Shown here piece after piece: positions 1 through 9,591 of a stretch of DNA of 64,000 nucleotides. Location of the stretch: positions 1,364,001 to 1,428,000 of the forward strand of contig AP026130.1 in NCBI GenBank assembly GCA_030295235.1. The letters are read 5' to 3'. Each line of letters begins with the position of its first letter. The first letter of the stretch is position 1. Below the pieces are notes generated by a model, which was not told the origin of the DNA, did not search any database, and was given only the letters and a program-made list of their open reading frames with translations. This stretch comes from Fistulifera solaris (taxonomy: Eukaryota > Bacillariophyta > Bacillariophyceae > Naviculales > Stauroneidaceae). Made by a program: the position numbers and the translations under genes.

Positions 1-446
1 ATTGGGTGCTTCTTTCGTATGTAATGAAAAGTCTCGTACACACAAGAGTTCCCATGTCTTCTCTTTATCAATGCAACGAAACACTTGCTCACAACGAGCG
101 ACGTCTTGAAATGTCAAGAAGGAAAGGAAATGATGCGTCCATAGTTCGGGAACACCCAAAACGTCCGTTGCATCCAGTGGTTTCGAAGGACGGTTATCGA
201 GGTTCGTATCGTTCGCGAATGAATGTGGCATCTTTAGAGATGTTCAAATGAAGAGAAAAGGATGTTTCGAAAGGAGGAAGGAATGAAAGAAGAAGGGAAG
301 AACGACAAAAGAGAGAGGTTCGTCAACGAATGATGCATGCATGCAATGAAGTGTGAAGAAAATACATAAACGTGGATAGGACTTAAAATATAACATTGAA
401 TTATTATCTTATTATTATTACATAAAATAATACGCGGGTATAATAG
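1..446. other. No recognisable gene
   Basis: An 81-codon open frame on the plus strand (6-251) begins near the window edge, but it has no recognisable domain, and its composition does not separate it from chance. It could be the edge of a gene lying to the left. AT-rich sequence follows up to the repeat that starts near 447. Confidence 0.4.
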
Positions 447-690
447 GATCGATGCAGTCTGATGACTGCAATCCAGTCGTGGATTCATACAACCAACTGT
501 TTGGATCATAGTAAAAACATGAAGGTCAGGATTCGAGAGCATTGCCGGCTGAAATCGCAATTGCGCGATATTTCCAAGTTGAGAGCATAATAAGCTTAGA
601 TTTATTAATGTAATGAGTTTATAATCAAACGCGAAAAAGACAAGAAAAACTCGCGCTGCAGGCTGCATTTACAAAAGGATCGATGCATCT
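447..690 (-). repeat. Dispersed ~235-bp repeat, single monomer
   Basis: Read on the minus strand, this segment matches the tandem copies at 12594-12957 through most of its length. Shared blocks include TTCAGCCGGCAATGCTCTCG, ATCCAAACAGTTGGTT and TTCGCGTTTGATTATA. The segment is bounded on both sides by the same short word, GGATCGATGCA (near 448 and near 678). This fits either one excised monomer of a tandem array or an element with a duplicated target. No coding potential is seen. The lone copy here is inverted relative to the tandem pair 12 kb away. Confidence 0.75.
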
Positions 691-982
691 CGTTTTTTCG
701 CCGTGAGACGTACCGGTACTTGGAATCATGGTAAGGCTATTTCGTCATCGGTCACGCCTGGGTCACGCAATGCATGACAGGATTAAAGAAAACCGTCCGT
801 CTATCCGGTCGCAGGAGGAAAAACTCCAGCCGACGCGACGAAAAGACGACGATGAAACGATGATCGACGAGGACGAGAGGAGGAGAAAGAAAATGATTTC
901 ATCACACACCCACACAAATATACGAAAGTAAAGCCCATCTTTCTCTTTATTAGAAAACTAAAGAATCAACTCACGCTTAAAG
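691..982. promoter_or_regulatory. Upstream region of the IF-2 gene
   Basis: This 292-bp stretch precedes the IF-2 start codon. A 67-codon highly charged open frame (728-931) lies here. It lacks any recognisable domain and is more likely 5' untranslated sequence or chance than a separate gene. No clear TATA box was identified. Confidence 0.3.
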
Positions 983-3900
983 ATGATACGGCAATGCTTA
1001 CCGTCGTCACGTCATGCAAAAGCGATAGCAAATCACCGACGCATTCTTTCGAAACGACCGCTCGCGGCTTCCAGTAATCACAATCACAATCGTCACAAAG
1101 ATAATCACTCGGATAACAACCGAAGAATTCCTTCAAATACAGTCTCGAAGGATGGAGACGACAACAAGCAGAAAGAATTGAATCATGTTATGAAAGCATT
1201 CTTTCAAAATCGTAACACCGCACCAAATACTTCCGACAAATCAAGTCTTCGCCCTTTCCACCACAACAATAACAGACATCACAATAACAGGAATAGAACA
1301 AATGAACAGCAGAATTGGCGGCCTTTATTTCCCAAGCAACAGCAAAACAATCAGACGTCATCCTTGCAGAAGGATACGACGCCTCCTTTGACTCAAACGA
1401 CAAACTCCAACAATACGAATGATTCGATACGAGCCTTCTTTCAAAGCACTTCGGCACGTAAGAATGCTGCGTCGCAGCCACAGCAGCAGCAGCAGCCGCC
1501 GCAGCAACCTTCGTCTTTATCCAGCAGCCGAGGGAAATTTCCTTGGGATCTCAAACCTTTACAAAGGACGTCGACCGATACGACTACTCCTCGAACCGAC
1601 TTTGCATCCGTTTTGGATAAATACAAGACGTCTTCTTCGAACATGGAAAGGAAAACCGAGCCATCATCTTCAGTAACACCGCCGGCTACGAATACGACAA
1701 CATCGCTACCGAGACCCCCGCCGCGTTCTGGGGTCGGATTGGCGGCACCAGCAAACCCACAGCCGTTCACGTCACCGCTCTCCGAAATGATTCGTAAGAT
1801 GCAGTTGGCACAGCAACAGAAGCAGCAACAGCAGGAAAGTGGGAATGCAATGAATCCTTTGGCGAATGAACCGCGTTGGCGTACCAGTCCGCTGCGTGCG
1901 TTGCGTCAGTCGTCGCGCATAAACAACCAACAGCATTCAAACAACGGCCATAATATCAGTGTCAACAAAGCGAATGATTTCTTGAAAGCTGCCGACACGG
2001 ACCGAACACGGCGACGTCGACCACGTAAACGACAACCTCTTCAAGTCGTACTGCCTTCCTACAGTTTGTCTATTACGGAAACATCGCTACTGTTTCGACA
2101 GCCCAAACGTCACATTGAACGAATCTTGCGTCAATTGGGTGCGGCGCAAGTCACTTCACTGGATCGTGAGCTGCTGGAGTTGGTGGCGAGTGAATGTTCG
2201 CATTTGCAAATTGTTGATCAACTGCAAGACAAGGAACATGATTCCGATGAGGATGAGGCCATTCGCATGAGTTGGCCGGCACGACCTCCGGTAGTCACCG
2301 TCATGGGGCATGTTGATCATGGTAAGACGACGCTGATGGATGCTCTACGGCGGAGGGCACCCGGTAATAAGATGACGACGGGATCTTCGAAAAATAACAT
2401 CAAGTCCGGAAAGAAAAAAGGAGCACCAGCCAATGTTGGAGATATTGCCGGTACGGAAGCAGGAGGTATTACCCAAGTCATTACTGCGTTTCAAGTAGCA
2501 CTGGAAGGTTCAGATGCGGCGGTTACTTTTTTGGATACACCGGGACATGCTGCTTTTCGGAATATGCGAGAATCGGGTTTGGAAGCCGCCGATGTTATTG
2601 TTCTAGTTGTCGCTGCCGAAGACGGACTGGCTGCACAATCTCTGGAAATACTCCAATTCTATAAGAGTCTTTTGGAACAAAATGTAGACATCTCCTTGGT
2701 GGTTGCCATGAACAAAATCGATCAACCAGGAATCAATCTTGAAGAATGCCAATATCGTTTAGAAAACCAACTTCTTCAAGAAGGCATTTTGGTCGAAGGA
2801 ATGCCACAGACCGATGGAGATTTTTTCGGGTCGCCAGTACCTCTGTATCCCATTTCTGCAAAAGAAGGGACTGGTTTAGATGATATGATTGAAGGTCTTA
2901 TTCTTCAAAGTGAAATAATGGATCTTCGTGCTCCAAAGGAAGAACCAGCGAGCGGAATCTTGCTTGATGCACGAATTGAGAAGGGGCTGGGGGTTGTAGT
3001 TGATGCTATTGTACGCAGTGGCGATCTGAAGAAGGGCGATGTGGTAGTGAGCGGTGAGCACAAGGGTCGAGTGCGAATTTTGAAATCGACACAAGGCAAC
3101 ACACAGGTCAGTGAGGCGTCAGCATCTCAACCTGTGCGTATCATGGGGTTTGACAGTTTACCGACCGCCGGCGATCTTTTCCGCGTTGTGGAATCCGAAG
3201 AAATCGCACAAGAATTAGTAGAAAAAGCTGCCGCGATAAAGGATACTGCGGAAAATAAACCAGCGATGATGGCCGCCGTTGAAATACAAGGTTCCGGTAA
3301 AGACACACTGGACAAAAATTGGCAAAGCAATCTTAAAGAAAAGTATGAAATTGGGGAGGCAGATTCTAGCATCATTCGTGTACCAATGGTGCTCAAAGCA
3401 AGTGCAGATGGCACTCTTATGGCACTTCATGAAGCATTGCAGACCTTAATGGCAACTTCAAAGTATAAGCTGCATCTCGATATAGTTCAAATGGCAGTGG
3501 GACCTGTATCGGAGAACGACATGCAACTCGCTGGTGAGAGCGGAGCTATGGTACTGGGTTTCGACGTGAAAGTTCCTTCTTCGAACGAAACAGAAATTCC
3601 TGTCTTTCAGAGTAAAGTTATATATTCCTTGCTCGACAGTGCTCGTGATGCTATGGCTGAACGCTACCTACCACCTAAGATGGTCGAACAAATTCACGGC
3701 AAGGCGGACGTACAAGCTGTGTTTTCTATTGGCGGTGTCAAAACTAAGGTCGCTGGTCTGCGCGTGCTTCAGGGGCGGCTGCATCGCCAGAAAGTAAACG
3801 GGGTAGCAATCCAATATCGTGTATTGGGGAAAGACAAAACGGTGAAAGTTGCCAATGGAAAAGTACTTAGTCTGAAGCAATTCAAACAGGACGTAGACGA

Positions 3901-4009
3901 GGTTGGAAGTGGTCAAGAATGTGGCTTGGCATTGGAAGGATATGATCAATACGAAGACGGCGACATCGTAGAATGTTTCTCTGTTTCCTCAAAGTATGAG
4001 TTCTGCTAA
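983..4009 (+). CDS. Translation initiation factor IF-2, organellar (probably mitochondrial)
   Basis: This is the GTPase that brings initiator tRNA to the small ribosomal subunit in bacteria-type translation. The protein is 1008 aa in one uninterrupted frame. The first ~40 residues are rich in Arg, Ser and Ala with few acids, which suits a mitochondrial presequence. No signal peptide with an ASAF-type site is seen, so plastid import is less likely. Residues ~40-340 are an Asn/Gln/Ser-rich low-complexity region. An IF2_N-like segment lies at ~355-405. The G domain follows: GHVDHGKTT (~442-450), GGITQVI (switch I), DTPGHAAF (~519), NKID (~577) and SAKEG (~625). Domains II, III and IV follow to the end. 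A ~20-residue basic insertion lies between the P-loop and switch I. The gene converges on the carbonic anhydrase gene, with about 100 bp between the stop codons. Confidence 0.93.
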   Translation: MIRQCLPSSRHAKAIANHRRILSKRPLAASSNHNHNRHKDNHSDNNRRIPSNTVSKDGDDNKQKELNHVMKAFFQNRNTAPNTSDKSSLRPFHHNNNRHHNNRNRTNEQQNWRPLFPKQQQNNQTSSLQKDTTPPLTQTTNSNNTNDSIRAFFQSTSARKNAASQPQQQQQPPQQPSSLSSSRGKFPWDLKPLQRTSTDTTTPRTDFASVLDKYKTSSSNMERKTEPSSSVTPPATNTTTSLPRPPPRSGVGLAAPANPQPFTSPLSEMIRKMQLAQQQKQQQQESGNAMNPLANEPRWRTSPLRALRQSSRINNQQHSNNGHNISVNKANDFLKAADTDRTRRRRPRKRQPLQVVLPSYSLSITETSLLFRQPKRHIERILRQLGAAQVTSLDRELLELVASECSHLQIVDQLQDKEHDSDEDEAIRMSWPARPPVVTVMGHVDHGKTTLMDALRRRAPGNKMTTGSSKNNIKSGKKKGAPANVGDIAGTEAGGITQVITAFQVALEGSDAAVTFLDTPGHAAFRNMRESGLEAADVIVLVVAAEDGLAAQSLEILQFYKSLLEQNVDISLVVAMNKIDQPGINLEECQYRLENQLLQEGILVEGMPQTDGDFFGSPVPLYPISAKEGTGLDDMIEGLILQSEIMDLRAPKEEPASGILLDARIEKGLGVVVDAIVRSGDLKKGDVVVSGEHKGRVRILKSTQGNTQVSEASASQPVRIMGFDSLPTAGDLFRVVESEEIAQELVEKAAAIKDTAENKPAMMAAVEIQGSGKDTLDKNWQSNLKEKYEIGEADSSIIRVPMVLKASADGTLMALHEALQTLMATSKYKLHLDIVQMAVGPVSENDMQLAGESGAMVLGFDVKVPSSNETEIPVFQSKVIYSLLDSARDAMAERYLPPKMVEQIHGKADVQAVFSIGGVKTKVAGLRVLQGRLHRQKVNGVAIQYRVLGKDKTVKVANGKVLSLKQFKQDVDEVGSGQECGLALEGYDQYEDGDIVECFSVSSKYEFC

Positions 4010-4108
4010 GTTTTAAACCGTTAAAGGTTAAACAGCGGATGAATTCGTACTATTGTGATTTAGAACGTTGTGCAAAACGGTTGACATATATTTGATGTTA
4101 TTCTTTAA

Positions 4109-5645
4109 CTAAGATTCTTCGTCAGAGGACGTATCGGCGACGGTGTTGCTCGATTTGAAGACAGTGATGAGAGAACGAACCTCTGCTACACTTGCCGATC
4201 CATTTCCAAGATCCAAAGCAGCAAACAATGCGTTGAAGTCTCCATCTGACATGGTTCCCATTTTGCCAGAGTCGACAATATTTTTCAGCTGAGCCCGACT
4301 AATGTGTTCACCGTACTGAGAGAGTTCATCCTTCATTCCGGCGGCCGAAAGTTGGTTGGCCGACTTTCCAACTGTAATACCTTGAGCAACGCGACGTGCG
4401 AAATCCTTTCGCGATCCTTCTTTGGCGGATTTCATTGCGTACATGTGATACGCGGCAAATGCGATGAACAGAGCTCCAACACCGATGGCAAACATGCCTA
4501 CAGCGAAACCGGCACTCTTCTCGTCACTGCTTTCCGACTTCTGTTCTTCAACAGGCTCACTCTCTCCAGCGGGGGCACTCGCTGGCTCATCAGCGGGCGA
4601 TTCAGCCGGCTCGTCGTCAGAGGTTTCGACAGTTTCACCTTCAGCTAAGACCTTGTAGATAGGAGAAGAGTCGACGATAGTTTCGCAGTTATCGCATGTG
4701 CGGCATCGGTGAATGATTTCACGGCCAAGCAACATTTGGGAGGACGAGATGTAGAGCCTTCGTAGGACGCAACCGTGGCGTGATTGCACGTTTCAGTGTC
4801 AACGTAGCAAAGGATCAATTTCAGCAATCGGTCCATCTGACTTGTAGAGATCATCATCGGAGCATCGAGCAAGTTCCAGTTCACGGCTTCCGTGCAGGGA
4901 GGGGTAGTCAGACCTCCCTTGTATGTAGACACCGAAGTCCTGGTTTGTGGGAAGATCGTACACGTTCACGGCTGAGGTAGCGTCCACCATGGCGAGCTCT
5001 TCAACGGCACCTGTTCCTACCGCCGGGCAAGTGACCTTTTGTTGAACGGCAACAAAGTCGTCTTGCAAACGACGTCCTTCGGGCACTGCGCAAGTAGTTT
5101 CAGCGGCGTTAGCAACCCTCTCCAACCGCGAAGGAAGTTCTCGAAAAGGGCATGATCCGCGACGTCAGCTCCAGAGGAGATCATCGTTCCGAACACGGCG
5201 AAAGACTCGCCGGTCGACTCTTAGTGAACAACGTGAAGCTCTGCTTCGTAATAGTCTCCTTCGATAGTGTGTTCCGAAGAGGCATGAACGTGAAACTGAA
5301 GAGCGTTGAACTCGTTATAGTACCGAAAGAGCAGTTATCGCCCTTGACGACTTCGACACCGTTCTTGGTGATGCCGTACTTGAGGTCTTCCCAGGTGCAG
5401 TCTCCTCCGGTGAATGTGTAAGCACTCATGTCGGTATCGCACTGCGCCTTGTTGTAGATAGGCACGGGAGATTGCCCAAAGCCGCTCGTCATGTAGGTGC
5501 TTCCGCACTGATTATCTTCGGTGTCGACGAAGGCCCAGTGATTGGGGCCGAAGCCGCTCTCTTCGAAATACGTGTAGAATCCTTGCGCAGCGTTAGTGTG
5601 TTTAGCGGCGACAGCCGCAAGAAGAACAGAGAACTGGAGCTTCAT
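4109..5645 (-). CDS. Alpha carbonic anhydrase, membrane-anchored, copy 1
   Basis: Hydrates CO2 to bicarbonate. It starts with a signal peptide (MKLQFSVLLAAVAAKHTNA), so it acts in the secretory pathway, at the cell surface or in a plastid-surrounding compartment. The zinc ligands of the alpha class are visible: FHVHASSEHTIEG (two His) and ELHVVH (third His). The substrate-pocket motif YKGGLTTPPCTEAVNW is also present. After the catalytic domain come an acidic Pro/Ser/Glu-rich linker, a transmembrane segment (VGMFAIGVGALFIAFAAYHM) and an EF-hand-like tail (SDGDFNALFAALDLGNGSAS). The reading frame is interrupted: an in-frame TAA after ELHVVH and several 1-2 base losses in short runs are shared with copy 2, and a 19-base loss just before the zinc-ligand block is private to this copy. 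Whether these are consensus errors in a hard-to-polish palindrome or real decay is open. The family call is secure. Confidence 0.85.
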
Positions 5646-7258
5646 GGTGAAAAATGAAGGAAACGATGAGAAAATAACGATAGTGCGAGTAGCGACGACT
5701 TGTGAGAAAAAATGTGCGCCGAATTGCGGATGCACAAGGTAGGGAAGTTGCGTGAATGCATAAGTATGTCGTATCTTCCGGAGTGTGATGTAAAGTGTAG
5801 GCCAGCAAGAGACCTCGCGGACTTGATGACGTCTGAGGTTGAATTTCGTGGCCGTACGTCAGCCGAGTTGTCAAGCCAGATGTATCACCATAGGTATTCA
5901 TCTGGCTCACAATTCTAGCCTATACTCATTCGAGAAATTGATACTGACGTCTTTACCTGAGTTTCGGATCGAAGTTTCGTAGCCACTCAACTTTGGGTGA
6001 CGTGTCGAGATAGCAATCAACTCGCCATCCATCTTTGTCTACGTAAGTTCCACGAAGTTCAACCTCAGACGTCATCAAGTCCGCGAGGTCTCTTGCTGGC
6101 CTACACTTTACATCACACTCCGGAAGATACGACATACTTATGCATTCACGCAACTTCCCTACCTTGTGCATCCGCAATTCGGCGCACATTTTTTCTCACA
6201 AGTCGTCGCTACTCGCACTATCGTTATTTTCTCATCGTTTCCTTCATTTTCACCATGAAGCTCCAGTTCTCGTTCTTCTTGCGGCTGTCGCCGCTAAACA
6301 CACTAACGCTGCGCAAGGATTCTACACGTATTTCGAAGAGAGCGGCTTCGGCCCCAATCACTGGGCCTTCGTCGACACCGAAGATAATCAGTGCGGAAGC
6401 ACCTACATGACGAGCGGCTTTGGGCAATCTCCCGTGCCTATCTACAACAAGGCGCAGTGCGATACCGACATGAGTGCTTACACATTCACCGGAGGAGACT
6501 GCACCTGGGAAGACCTCAAGTACGGCATCACCAAGAACGGTGTCGAAGTCGTCAAGGGCGATAACTGCTCTTTCGGTACTATGAAGATCCCCCACACTCC
6601 CAACGAGTTCAACGCTCTTCAGTTTCACGTTCATGCCTCTTCGGAACACACTATCGAAGGAGACTATTACGAAGCAGAGCTTCACGTTGTTCACTAAGAG
6701 TCGACCGGCGAGTCTTTCGCCGTGTTCGGAACGATGATCTCCTCTGGAGCTGACGTCGCGGATCATGCCCTTTCGAGAACTTCCTTCGCGGCTGGAGAGG
6801 GTTGCTAACGCCGCTGAAACTACTTGCGCAGTGCCCGAAGGACGTCGTTTGCAAGACGACTTTGTTGCCGTTCAACAAAAGGTCACTTGCCCGGCGGTAG
6901 GAACAGGTGCCGTTGAAGAGCTCGCCATGGTGGACGCTACCTCAGCCGTGAACGTGTACGATCTTCCCACAAACCAGGACTTCGGTGTCTACACACAAGG
7001 GAGGTCTGACTACCTCCCTGCACGGAAGCCGTGAACTGGAACTTGCTCGATGCTCCGATGATGATCTCTACAAGTCAGATGGACCGATTGCTGAAATTGA
7101 TCCTTTGCTACGTTGACACTGAAACGTGCAATCACGCCACGGTTGCGTCCTACGAAGGCTCTACATCTCGTCCTCCCAAATGTTGCTCGGCCGTGAAATC
7201 ATTCACCGATGCCGCACATGCGATAACTGCGAAACTATCGTCGACTCTGCCCCTATCT
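4657..7258. repeat. 2.6-kb inverted duplication of the carbonic anhydrase gene and its promoter
   Basis: The left arm (about 4657-5855) and right arm (about 6048-7258) are near-identical in opposite orientation, separated by ~190 bp of unique sequence. Each arm holds ~210 bp of promoter, the signal peptide and the catalytic domain. The right arm stops just after the codons for ETIVDS. The left copy continues from that point into its linker, membrane anchor and EF-hand-like tail. Few substitutions separate the arms, which implies a recent duplication or ongoing gene conversion. Most differences are small length changes. Confidence 0.9.
5827..6075. promoter_or_regulatory. Shared bidirectional promoter with five CRE-like TGACGT cores
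   Basis: TGACGT or its complement ACGTCA occurs at 5827-5832, 5856-5861, 5945-5950, 5998-6003 and 6070-6075. The outermost two are the same site in the two arms. The inner three lie in or at the edge of the unique spacer. About 0.1 such sites would be expected by chance over this length. In Phaeodactylum, TGACGT-type elements mediate CO2/cAMP repression of the beta carbonic anhydrase gene PtCA1. The resemblance to that system is inference, but the position is right, about 180-430 bp upstream of both start codons. Confidence 0.55.
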
Positions 7259-7272
7259 GGGTTCTAGCCTAA
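6255..7272 (+). CDS. Alpha carbonic anhydrase, copy 2, lacking the membrane anchor
   Basis: This is the plus-strand arm of the inverted duplication. It encodes the same signal peptide and alpha carbonic anhydrase catalytic domain, including the three zinc His residues (FHVHASSEHTIEG, ELHVVH). Unlike copy 1 it retains the 19-base block encoding MKIPHTPN. After ETIVDSAPI the homology ends, and the frame closes at once with WVLA and TAA. This copy therefore has no acidic linker, transmembrane helix or EF-hand-like tail and would give a soluble, secreted enzyme. The frame carries a one-base loss in the signal peptide, the TAA shared with copy 1, and several short-run losses, some shared and some private. 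As with copy 1, sequencing error and decay cannot be separated from one sequence. Confidence 0.8.
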
Positions 7273-7574
7273 TTTTTAAACTTGATTTCTATACACAAAT
7301 ATCTTCAATATTTTCATACAGCTTTCTCCTCGTAATTACTCCCTCTAGTTTGTCGTGCTTGGCATCTTGCCTTGAAGGAAAACTGTTTGTTTTTTATTTT
7401 ATTAAAAAGTGCACCAGCTAGTTTCGGTGGCCGGGTCAAAGCCCCATGAAAGAAGCTTCATCGTCAGACCTGAATTTTTTATCTTGAGGTCTCGTTTTGT
7501 ATGAACGGATCGAATGAGTTCCTTTAGACTTCGCTTATTGAGTTATTCTCTTTGTTACATACTTCATACTATCT
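7273..7574. other. Intergenic, nothing recognised
   Basis: About 300 bp of AT-rich sequence between the 3' end of carbonic anhydrase copy 2 and the 3' end of the MDR-like gene on the opposite strand. No repeat or open frame of note was seen. Confidence 0.5.
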
Positions 7575-9143
7575 TTACACATAATCGCGTTCTTTCTCTG
7601 AATGCATTTTTCCTGGCGGCTCATTACGGATATGCCTGCTTGCTAGCTCACACACAACAGCTCCTGTCAGTGGCTTCTTTATTGCCTCGCTGCTTATCGA
7701 CGATAGCTCTTCCAAGGTTACGTATCGATCGATCTTGGGCCTTATGTATCGCGAGGAAAGCATTTCCAGCAAGTACTTCATATCGGCCCTTACTTGTTCA
7801 CCATTTACGCGAACATGCTCCGCAAAATCGAGCATGGTAGCTCTTTTCATCTTGGATATTTTTAGTTGTTCGACCATTGAACTGATTCCTTGAGCTTCGT
7901 CCTGCTGCTTGGATACACAAACAAGGCGACCGTGCTTAGCTAACGCTTTTCGAAGTGCTTTGAATTTATTAGGAAAGCAATAATCCACCACAATATCAAT
8001 CGATCCCTCTACGACCCATCCCCAATCATCTAGCATATGCACTTGTTGATCCTTCATTTCGCCTTTACCGTGTACAAAGATTTCCTCCACACCCGCCAGT
8101 TTAGCCATGCGTATTAATGCTCGTGATTCTACAGTCAGTCCTCCTGTTATCAAAAGTCTTCTTCCCGTCAGGCAGGTGATGCTGTAGCAATAAGGACGTG
8201 CTCTACCGTGATGCAATGCCGTGAAGGCAGGCAGGTAAGCTGACATCAGACTTGCTACGTCTGACAAATCCACTTGATCTGGCACGGGCCACAATCGATC
8301 CGAAGGTATGGATACAAGTTGCGAATTCACTGTCCACCTGGCAATTGCCGCAACCCGTTTGCCTACCTCCAAGCCGTACTGCTCTGCTAATGCTGCATCA
8401 CATTGCCGAATGACACCGACAAAGTTGGTGCCATACTTTTCACTCGACGATGATGCCGAAAATGAGTCATCAAACGAAGTGAACGCCGTAGCTTCGACGG
8501 CCACAATAACATCTTGATTCGCTGCTATGGTGTCTTCCCGCTCTCCGTGTAAATTGCCGAAAAAGGAGCTCCAATCGCAAAATACACTCGTGCAATCGTG
8601 AGGTTGCGATAGCTCTTGTGTCGGCGCTACATTTTCAAAGACTTCTGGTTCTGGTACAATTTCCTCTGGAAGAACTTCTCGTACGTCTTGTCGTTGCTCA
8701 TCTATTTGTGCCTCTTCTTTTCGTTCTATAATACCGTCATCCTGCTGTTGTTGGTTTTGTTCACGTAGATCTTGTTCTAAATCACAGAGAAACGAGCCCC
8801 AATCACACATCATATTTGTGCAGTCATGTGAGTTTGCGAGATCTTCGTCGACGACCTCCTCTTCCTCAAACTCTTCCGATGAAAGGGAGTCTACATCGTC
8901 GTCGTCGTCCTCTTCCGACGATGACGAGGCAGAGGAGCATGAAGACGAGGAGTATGTCGTTTCACTGTCTGCTCGTGCACGATATCGATAACGCGATGAA
9001 GATGGCTGTGCCGTGACTCGTCGATGCTTGACAATATCTCGCTCATCGTAAGAATTGGATCGATCAAAGGATGAATAGTTTTCTTCTCCGTAATTTCTCC
9101 CTGACCTGTTGCTGAGCGTGTAATGATTCTGTCGTGACGGCAT
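7575..9143 (-). CDS. MDR-family (quinone oxidoreductase-like) protein with duplicated HDCT motif
   Basis: A 522-aa protein in one frame. Residues 1-~200 are Ser/Glu/Asp-rich and carry two copies of a short motif, HDCTNMMCDWGSF (~105) and HDCTSVFCDWSSF (~180). Residues ~205-300 fit the GroES-like fold of medium-chain dehydrogenases/reductases (YGTNFVGVIRQCD, GKRVAAIARW). Residues ~310-440 fit the Rossmann half: RRLLITGGLTVESRALIRMA sits where the dinucleotide-binding glycine loop belongs, but the usual GxGxxG pattern is degraded. NADPH binding and catalysis are therefore doubtful, and a scaffold or sensor role is possible. Its start lies 449 bp from that of the divergent thioesterase-like gene. 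The HDCT motif is not one I can assign to a named domain. Confidence 0.65.
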   Translation of the reverse strand: MPSRQNHYTLSNRSGRNYGEENYSSFDRSNSYDERDIVKHRRVTAQPSSSRYRYRARADSETTYSSSSCSSASSSSEEDDDDDVDSLSSEEFEEEEVVDEDLANSHDCTNMMCDWGSFLCDLEQDLREQNQQQQDDGIIERKEEAQIDEQRQDVREVLPEEIVPEPEVFENVAPTQELSQPHDCTSVFCDWSSFFGNLHGEREDTIAANQDVIVAVEATAFTSFDDSFSASSSSEKYGTNFVGVIRQCDAALAEQYGLEVGKRVAAIARWTVNSQLVSIPSDRLWPVPDQVDLSDVASLMSAYLPAFTALHHGRARPYCYSITCLTGRRLLITGGLTVESRALIRMAKLAGVEEIFVHGKGEMKDQQVHMLDDWGWVVEGSIDIVVDYCFPNKFKALRKALAKHGRLVCVSKQQDEAQGISSMVEQLKISKMKRATMLDFAEHVRVNGEQVRADMKYLLEMLSSRYIRPKIDRYVTLEELSSISSEAIKKPLTGAVVCELASRHIRNEPPGKMHSEKERDYV

Positions 9144-9591
9144 TTTGGCAGGTTATTGCGTAATAATCGTTCTTGTTATCCCACCAAGTTGTTGCTACCG
9201 GATTACTTCACTGCTTTGAAATCAAATGGATGACTTCTTTGTTCGACGTTTGTTGGTAATGATGATTCTTATGTCTCTTGATGGAACGTTGAGAAATCTT
9301 CCATTATTATGGTGGAGTTTCAAAATTTGAACGTTCCAACGGACGAATTTCGCGGTGGCGTTCGGACACGGAACTCTGCATTTAAGCTATATGCGAAACG
9401 TAAAGATCTCTTAGCGTTAACCTTACAGTGATTCAAGCACGCAACAACATGCAACTCGATCGAAAAATTAAAGACGCGACGACGATGGCGTTCATTACAA
9501 ATCAATGTTCTTCTTTCTTATTACCTGTTGCCGTGTTATAACTCGCAATCAGCTCCCATTCAATACAATAAAGCGCACAGAGTAATACATC
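9144..9591. promoter_or_regulatory. Divergent promoter region
   Basis: This 448-bp region lies between the start codons of the MDR-like gene (minus strand) and the hotdog gene (plus strand), so it must hold both promoters. No distinct conserved element was recognised. Confidence 0.4.

Noticed and set aside
728-931. 67-codon charged open frame before IF-2 as a separate gene
   Set aside because: No domain, composition driven by GA-rich sequence, and a position expected for the IF-2 leader.
1188-3949. Many open frames antisense to IF-2
   Set aside because: Shadows of the coding strand. None has a domain, whereas the IF-2 frame is complete.
6660-6730. In-frame TAA after ELHVVH in both carbonic anhydrase copies as evidence for a variant genetic code
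   Set aside because: TAA, TAG and TGA all end clean genes elsewhere in the window (for example IF-2, CDC45, the IQ protein), and no other gene needs a stop read as an amino acid.
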